The notes under the pieces: generated by a model | The model's database searches: none | The model's input: the letters and a program-made list of their open reading frames with translations, nothing else | What the model was told of the DNA's origin: nothing | Position numbers and translations under genes: made by a program | In this document: positions 57,901 to 64,000 of the stretch, one piece after another | Numbering within the stretch: the stretch's first letter is position 1 | Layout: each line of letters begins with the position of its first letter | Assembly (NCBI RefSeq): GCF_030272615.1 | Contig: NC_081412.1 | Span: forward strand, 476,353,657-476,417,656 | DNA length: 64,000 nt | Direction: 5' to 3' | Origin: Cryptomeria japonica | Taxonomy: Eukaryota; Streptophyta; Pinopsida; Cupressales; Cupressaceae

Positions 57901-58932
57901 GAACCCATGTGATAAGAGGCACCCGAGTCAAGTATCCACTGCTGTGAAGAACCTATCGTTGCCACAAATGCTTGACCTTTTCCCTTAGACTTTGAGGAAG
58001 AGGAAGGAGATGAATCCTTCTTTGTGTAGGAAGATAGCAAGTTTATGTTTATTTTCTTAAGAAGATTTGTCAAATCATCAACTTTCTTGGTGTGGCATCG
58101 ATGCTCATCATGACCATACTTCTTGCAATAAGCACAAGTTAGTTTATCCTTATTAGGTGGAGTCCCCTTCTTGGAAGAGGATGAAAAATCACCTTATGAT
58201 GGAGAGGATGATTTCCCTTTTTCTTGTTGTGTCTTTGACTTACATTGCTTGTTCTTCTTGTTGGAATCTTTGCCTTGACTCCCTTGACTCCCTTGATTAG
58301 CCACCAAAGCCTTGGACTTTGAAGACTTGAGAAACCCCATGTTCAATAACTTAGATTGTTCCAATATTAACATTTCTTTGAAAGCATCAAATGAAGGCAT
58401 AGTGTAGGAACTCCCCACTGTCAAACGATGAGTTTGGAAGCTAGAAGCAAATGTTGCATATTCAGGTGCAAGCTTGTCCAACAAGTTGAATATCAACTGA
58501 GCATCCTTTTTGTCAATTCCACAATCCTTAAGCTTTTCTCTTCGCTCATTTTCTTTGGTGACATAATCTTGGATTGTATCAAAATTCTTGGGATCCAATT
58601 TGGTGAGGTCATTGTCAATCTCGTAACCTTTGATTCTCATCAATTTGACCATACAATTTCTGAAACATATCCCAAGCCTCTTTGATTTTAGTACACTTCT
58701 CAATGTAAAAAATGAGATCATCTGATACATACTTACGCAAAGTTCCAAGAGCCATACAATTCTTAGTGAGCCATTATAACTGAGCATTAGGATCAACCTT
58801 AGGATCAAGTGGTGTTGCTATTGTTCCATCTATGTAATGCGTTCGACATTTTTCCATTAATTTGCTCCATACTTTAATTTTCAATGATGCATAATAATGT
58901 GGAGTTAAAGGTGGAAATTTATGAGGATTCAT
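54920..58932 (-). pseudogene. B gag-pol (copia), broken
   Basis: Gag start ATG at 58932 (MNPHKFPPLTPHYYAS). A TAA lies at about 58772, a frameshift near 58630, and sequence is readable to about 58194, where another stop (TAA) precedes the knuckle region. Protease: QQWILDSGASYHM at about 57925-57960. Integrase: 57060-57800, a 246-codon open stretch with HEWFGHLNYRCLQQL, CSICSMGKH, VHIDVAGQFPTPS and RTDNGREYVN, so zinc motif and first two catalytic acids are visible. It ends at a TAG at 57060. Reverse transcriptase: 55706-56340, with [14 protein letters not shown] and LYVDDLIIIG intact. RNase H: about 54935-55330, with several stops. Overall better kept than A, but no complete polyprotein. Confidence 0.88.
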
Positions 58933-59920
58933 GGCAAAAAAAATGAAATAACACAACGAAAGAGAGACACAATCACACAAGACACCCCCCCAAATTCACT
59001 CAATCAAAGAACCCCCCCAAAATGATGATTTGGCACTTTATACTTAGTGCATGTACAATGGGCCACTTGTGAAAAATGGAAAAGTGGATTCAACTTTACA
59101 AATGCCTTAATAAGGCCAAAAGAGACTCAAACTAATACTGCAAGTGATCTAAACTAAGATCCAAGCAAATTACAAGTACCAAGTAGGCCAAAAAAGACCA
59201 ATATCTGAAAGTACAATATCCACTCAAAATCTCTGAAAATGGATCATATATTATGAAAGTAGACAAAAAAAATGTACTTTCAAAAAAAAATGGCACCTGA
59301 AAAGGAGGTCATATGATCTCAAACGAAGCCTTTGAAGTTGCAAAATTTAGGATTGGATAGGTACAGATGAGAGAATCCAAAATATTCTGAAAAATATGTG
59401 GACTAAAATAAGAAAAGAACTACACCACTGCAAAGAGCACAAAAAATTATCCCAAATCAAAAAAAAATTCTCTCAAAAAGGAGCAAAATTGAGCAAGTTA
59501 TGAGCCTCCAAAGTTGACCCAAAAATCCAAACTGCTCAATGGAGAGGGGTCTAAAAATTTTCAAAAAATGTTGACTGAGCGACTGACTGTGCACTGCTAA
59601 CTGGGTGTTGATTGTGCACTACTAACTGGGTAGAAGGTACGGACCCCAAAAAATATTTTTTTTTTTTTTTTTTTTTGAAAAAATCCAAAAATTATGTACC
59701 GTACCCACTTGAATTGAGCAAAAAACTTCTCCAACACCCAAAATTCAACTTTTGCCAAAATAGGTCGAGTTTATACTCGATTTTTATGGAAACAGCCTCC
59801 TGGACGTAATGGTGAGGTCAAAAATGCTTTATGATGCCTTAAAAAAAAGCACAATCCTTCAGATCCAAAAATAGAAGCCTTCCAAGATGTCTCCCAAAAT
59901 AAATCAATGAAGCTCCAATA
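58933..59920 (-). other. B 5' leader, non-coding
   Basis: About 1 kb, matching the leader of A, with a long A-run on the minus strand (T-run at about 59655-59676). No ORF. Confidence 0.6.
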
Positions 59921-59932
59921 GCTCTAATACCA
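59921..59932 (-). other. B primer-binding site
   Basis: TGGTATTAGAGC on the minus strand, one mismatch to the initiator-Met site. Confidence 0.82.
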
Positions 59933-60382
59933 TATGAGATTTTGCCAAGATCAAGGGCATGATGAAAAGCATAAAGAGAGACAATAGAATGACAAGAACA
60001 AATTGTATTCTCATCAATATACAAAATGATCAACCGGATTAACCAATGCAATGAATAAGAGCCTGCTTATAAAGGCAAGGCCATGTGGATGTACGAGCAC
60101 ACAATCATGACATGTGGCTCAATGAGAAACAAGGGTAGGTAAGAAATACTAGGGGTAGGTAGGAGAAATAATATAATATTCCACAAAAGATGGATGACCC
60201 ACTGAATGTGGATTGTAACAACAAAATAAGACCACATAAGGTGGAATTTCTCCTACAAGCTATATCCCTATGTGCACACTTCCCTAAGTGTCTCATATCC
60301 AAACTACAAAGAGATGCATTATCCTAAGTTAACTTAAGTAAAGTGTAATAATATCCATGACGAATATTTATTTACACCAACA
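59933..60382 (-). repeat. B 5' LTR
   Basis: 450 bp. The plus-strand start is TATGAG, a mutated TGTGAG; it ends TTACACCAACA. Confidence 0.92.
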
Positions 60383-60387
60383 CTCAT

Positions 60388-61441
60388 CACTATAAAGCAA
60401 ATTTGAATTTTTCAAATTGAACTCCATTCTCATTTAGCACTTCCTCAGCCATAAATAGGTTGACTTCATTTTGATTATTACCATCACTTTCAACTGACTC
60501 ACTTTCGTCGTCTAATACATTACTATCTAAGGTGAAGAGACTTTTCTTCTATTGAAAATTTCTTCTTCTTGATTTGAAAAACTTCTTGCCTTTATTTTCC
60601 ATACTATGCTCATTATCATCTGCTTTTTCATCCTATGGACACTTAGCAGAAAAATGTCCTATTTTACCACAGTTGAGACATTTGAAGGGGAGCTTACCTT
60701 TGTATTTGCCTGAGCCTTTCTTGAGCTTCCAGACAAAATTTGCTTCAGCAATGTCAAAGTCATTTTCTTCAACACTTGTTGCTACTTCTTTCCCTTTCTT
60801 AGTTGCATTGAACGTAGCCCCTCTTTTTGATATTTTAGTACTTGACAGTTCTCATTTCATAAGTTGATAATGAACCAAACAATTCATCCATGGAGAAGTT
60901 TTTTATGTCTTTAGCTTCTTCAATGGTAGAGACCTTTGTGTCATACTTTTTTGTCAATGATCTTAGCACCTTCTTGACAATTACTTCATCTGAAACATCC
61001 TTTCCAAGTTCTCTTATAGAATTTACTATTTTATCCACTCTTTGAAGATAATCAACAATATTCTCTTCTTCCTTCATCTTCAATCCTTCAAATTGTCCTC
61101 TAATATTTTGCAGTTTACAATCCTTTGCCTTTACATCTCCCGAAGATTATTTGCAGCTTGTCCCATGTTTCTTTTGCGAATGTGTAGTGCATAAGTTTGA
61201 TAAATTTTGTATCAGATAGCCCACTCAAGATTGCATTCTTAGCTTTGGCATTATACTCATATTCTCTTTTAGCATCAGGGTCTATAGGAGGAACTTGAGG
61301 AATAGTGTAGCCATTTTTAATTGACAACCAGACATCAAAACCTAAAGAGGATAAGTAGGTTTCCATTCTTGTGCACCAAAAGCCATAGTTTGTACCATCA
61401 AGCATTGGTGCTTTAGCAGAGGAAGATTCATTCCTAGCCAT
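60388..61441 (-). pseudogene. C gag, N-terminal part
   Basis: ATG at 61441 (MARNESSSAKAPMLDGTNYGFWCTRMETYL) with the copia Gag signature. A frameshift near 61100 leads to EEENIVDYLQRVDKIVNSIRELG and KVLRSLTKKYDTKVSTIEEAKD (60835-61083). A first knuckle-like CLKCGKIGHFSAKCP lies at about 60640-60685, then a Ser/Glu-rich segment up to the B insertion. It joins 45365-46360 once B is removed. Two frames and several stops. Confidence 0.82.
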
Positions 61442-61500
61442 TTGGTTCACAAACCAGAATCTACCCAAGCTGGAGAAAACTTATCTAATAAGGAACCTAA

Positions 61501-61513
61501 GGCTCCGATACCA
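61501..61513 (-). other. C primer-binding site
   Basis: TGGTATCGGAGCC on the minus strand, 2 nt from the LTR end. Initiator-Met type with one change. Confidence 0.82.
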
Positions 61514-61515
61514 AT

Positions 61516-62292
61516 TGAAGGAACACAAATGACCACTGAGAGTGGGGGTGAATCGATGGTAACAAAAATTTAACTTACTAATTGATCAAAACATTGATAA
61601 CAGAAAAGCAAGGAGATCAAAAGCACATTCAAACATAGATCAACCACATAACACCAAGTGTACTAGGAAAACCCATTGTGGGGAAAAACCTTAGTGAAAA
61701 ATGTTGCTAGAGTCTACTTCTCTAATCCAACCTCACAATGAAAAGTATTTCATTACAATGTTTATGGGTACCAACCCAAAGGAGAACCTATCCCTAATCT
61801 GAGCACCCACTCAGATGGCATGCACTAAATTGATAATCTAATTTCAATACAATTTGACACCTTGTTACAAATTATTTTAGTAACCCACTATGATTTCTAC
61901 TTCTATGAAAAGTTTAGCTCTTATCTGGTCAAGACTTTGTCCTCTGCTCTTTATTCTCTACTTTGATCAAACCTCTGTTGTCTTCTAACTTTGTTCATGT
62001 ATCTTTTTCCTCTGTTCACTCTCTTGCTTTTACTTAGTTTGAATTTTGCCTCTGTGTTTTCCTCACTTTTCTACTCTATCTTCTGCTCTTTTTCTTTTCC
62101 CTACACACTATATTCAACATTCATTCTTCAGCTTCACTATTATTTCCTATCCTTCTATTACTCTCTTATTCCACCAACCTAGCATCACATCAAAAAAATG
62201 CCTCCTGTTTGGTCATCTCTATACTCTAAGGATTTTCCCACCATAAGGAATTCAAAAAGAAATCTTCTCAATCCTCTGAGAAATCTACCCTA
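61516..62292 (-). repeat. C 5' LTR, partial
   Basis: Begins TGAAGGAACACAAATG on the plus strand and runs into the start of F at 62293. The remainder is presumably beyond the window, on the far side of F. The two visible C LTR parts do not overlap, so LTR identity cannot be judged. Confidence 0.65.
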
Positions 62293-62466
62293 TGTAGCGT
62301 CCTAAAATTGTGACACTTGCAATTTCAACTGCATTTGGGTCTTCACAATGGCGGTGCAACGTTGAACCTGAATGGAGACCCTGAAACTTGTTTACAACAC
62401 CAAAAACTGCATTTTTCTGCACCCTGGCCTGATCCCTCCTTGCACCCTGCTGTCCCGGGAGGTGGG

Positions 62467-62590
62467 ACCATGGCGCCTAGCACCCTGGTCCTTCAAGACC
62501 ATGGCGCCCAGTGCTCTAGTCCCCCAGGACCATGGCACCCAGCGCCCTGGTCCCCCAAGACCATGGCACCCAGCGCCCTGGTCCCTGGCC
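62467..62590 (+). repeat. 31-bp tandem repeat in F LTR
   Basis: Four units with ACCATGGC at 62467, 62498, 62529 and 62560, spacing exactly 31. It is the same repeat as in the E2 LTRs (one and two units). Further down, 63245-63340 holds related GGACCAGGGCGCCC units in the other sense. Confidence 0.88.
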
Positions 62591-62705
62591 CTATTTTGGG
62601 CCCAGTCTCTTTTGGGCATCGGGTCTTTAAGTTTGCAATTCAGGAAATAATGTTTCCTAGTCGGCCTAAGGTCGGGAAAATCAGTCTATCAGCCCTAATT
62701 GACAA

Positions 62706-62715
62706 GTATATAAAC
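62706..62715 (+). promoter_or_regulatory. TATA box in F LTR
   Basis: GTATATAAAC, identical to the E2 motif and in matching context, about 415 bp from the LTR start. Supports plus-strand orientation of F. Confidence 0.6.
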
Positions 62716-64000
62716 TACATTTCCCCTCCCATTTGAGGGAGGTAAAAAGGAGGAAGACATATGTGTGCAAAAGGCAAAAGCGATATTCAAACATTCAAAC
62801 ATTCAAACATTCAAACATTCAAGCTGTGTGGGGGAAAAAGTGACACTAAGCAAACATGCCCTAATCTCACTTTCAATCACACACTTGTGGAATACGAAAG
62901 AGCCTAGAGATATCACACAACTGGCTACTTCTTTCTGTGAAAGAGAGAGCCACAGGCTACCTATTAGGATTTCTATTCCTTTGTTGCAAATGATAGATAA
63001 AATGATGCAAGTTCAACTACTAGCCCTAGAGTGCAAGTATGAACTAGTAACAAGATTGCAAGATTGAGATTAAGTGATGAAAAGCTGTAAACACAAGGAT
63101 AAAAGGAGAATGCAGATGTGTACCTGGGGTTAAAATCTGAGTGGAAATGTTCGGGATAGGGGCCCGGGCGCCACTGTCCTGATTCTGCACCTAAAACTGT
63201 TGTTTTGCAACCTGAAAAGCTGTCAGAAAAATGCTAAAACTGCTATCTGACAGAAGGACCAGGGCGCCCAGCGCCCCTGTCCTAGGGACCAGGGCACCCA
63301 GGGCCCCTGTCCTGGCAGGACCAGGGCACCCCATGCCCCTATCTTGGTCTTTTGCTCTGCAATTTGGTGTGAAGTTCAGTCTCCGTCTGCTTCCGTCAGA
63401 TCTGCAACTTGCGGCGTCGTCTGAATCCTGAAACTTGCACTTATATCTGAAAAGGTATGGTGGGTGGCTATATAGGGTTTTGCCTTAGTCAAACCCCCAC
63501 TTTGGTGATTTCCACCTCCACGAATAGCCAAGTTGTATTGTAAAAGTAGTGTGTGCAGACCTTGTGTGTGTGCGAGATCCTAAAATGCAAGTAAGCAAAC
63601 TAGAGCAACCTAGAAAGTAAACCCTAATTGCTTGTACATGATAATGTAAGTGCTCTAAATCAAGATGCAAAGTGATCTAAGGCATGAATACAAATGATAT
63701 AATGAAGCTTATGCAAAGACATGAAAACAACATGAAATCATACCCAACCCCATGGGAGGGGAACAAGCCAATCTTCAGTCAGTGATCCCTTATTGTTCTT
63801 CAATGCCTTCAAAGCCCTAAATGGATGAATGAAATTGATGCATGTTGAATGTTGTTGAAGTCTTCAAAGATCTTCTCTTTCGTTGCATAGAAAGCCCTTG
63901 AAACCAAAAATCTGGCCCCTTTCCAATGAAGAAAGAGAACTCTTATATATGAAACCCTAGGTCTTAATTTCAACTTTTGGCCGACCTAGAGATTGAATAT

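Larger units (their letters stand above)
46361..60382 (-). mobile_element. B: Ty1/copia LTR retrotransposon, same family as A, split by E2
   Basis: LTRs 46361-46810 and 59933-60382, both 450 bp. Primer-binding site 59921-59932. Target duplication CTAAT/CTCAT inside C gag. Internal sequence 46811-46892 plus 54695-59932 aligns with A throughout. E2 (46893-54689) sits between the 3' LTR and the end of pol. Coding sequence is broken, but reverse transcriptase and integrase segments are longer than in A. Confidence 0.92.
41286..62292 (-). mobile_element. C: Ty1/copia LTR retrotransposon, host of nested B and E2
   Basis: Minus-strand element. 5' LTR from 61516 rightwards, cut at 62293 by F; primer-binding site 61501-61513. 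gag on both sides of B (60388-61441 and about 45365-46360), pol 42252-45240, polypurine tract 41907-41920, 3' LTR ending at 41906. The 3' LTR is truncated on its far side at about 41286, where D begins. B sits in gag between the zinc knuckle and a coiled-coil region; flanks CTAAT (46356-46360) and CTCAT (60383-60387) match at 4 of 5. Many stops and shifts. C is the oldest layer of this nest. Confidence 0.85.
62293..64000 (+). mobile_element. F: LTR related to E2, opposite orientation, runs off the window
   Basis: Starts TGTAGCGTCCTAAAATTG. The first 430 bp are the reverse complement of the E2 LTR end region in close detail, including the TATA motif at 62706-62715. After about 62720 the sequence departs from E2, although it keeps a run of ATTCAAAC octamers (62785-62822), a GGATAG/CTGTCC stem (63154-63159 and 63174-63179) and a GGGTTTTG/CAAACCC palindrome (63475-63496). 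No coding sequence reached. The LTR end, internal region and target duplication lie outside the window, so its true extent is unknown. Confidence 0.65.

Noticed and set aside
16803-62292. Any of the copia elements being active
   Set aside because: All of A, B, C and G carry several stops and frameshifts; C and D are also truncated.

Overview
The window is a pile of nested plant transposable elements. I find no convincing host gene, no tRNA or rRNA gene and no CRISPR array. The organism is a land plant with a large repeat-rich genome. The copia Gag styles, the En/Spm (CACTA) transposase and the telomere-like CCCTAA tracts all point to a plant. The overall flavour, with old nested LTR elements and long degenerate ORFs, suggests a gymnosperm, but that is inference.

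Layout. 1-9700: telomere-like and purine-rich sequence, then a satellite of short CATATG-containing subrepeats. The satellite is split by a complete LTR element, E1 (570-8347, minus strand), with a perfect 5-bp target duplication GGTGT. A second degenerate telomere-like block follows. 9945-10290: a minisatellite of about 50 bp. 10546-13930: an unrecognised, heavily mutated plus-strand coding unit of about 1,100 codons. 14844-15970: a cluster of near-perfect hairpins around a (GA)n tract. 16803-23653: a full-length but dead Ty1/copia element, G (plus). About 23654-36650: a dead CACTA transposon (minus), split by a tRNA-derived SINE (24928-25156), a solo LTR (26392-28124) and copia element A (30187-36426). 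37860-39395: long (CT)n/(GA)n tracts. 39451-41285: a truncated copia remnant, D. 41286-62292: copia element C (minus). C is interrupted in gag by copia B (46361-60382, same family as A), and B is interrupted by E2 (46893-54689, same superfamily as E1). From 62293 to the window end an LTR related to E2, called F, runs in the opposite direction and cuts C's 5' LTR.

E1 and E2 are the most interesting items. Both have LTRs of about 1.2 kb and an internal region of about 5.4 kb that encodes only Gag plus a protease-like domain. There is no room for, and no trace of, reverse transcriptase, RNase H or integrase, so they look like non-autonomous gag-pro elements mobilised in trans. The E2 reading frame (1,143 codons) is broken by only two stops, both TGA. 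Both elements and F carry recurring stem-loops in the LTRs, and E1/E2 also in the leader, with paired changes in one stem.

Insertion order can be read from target-site duplications and from the uninterrupted copy A: C, then B into C, then E2 into B. Site GTACC is duplicated around E2 and is still single in A at about 30717-30721. All coordinates and comparisons were made by eye; junctions without a target duplication may be off by a few bases.
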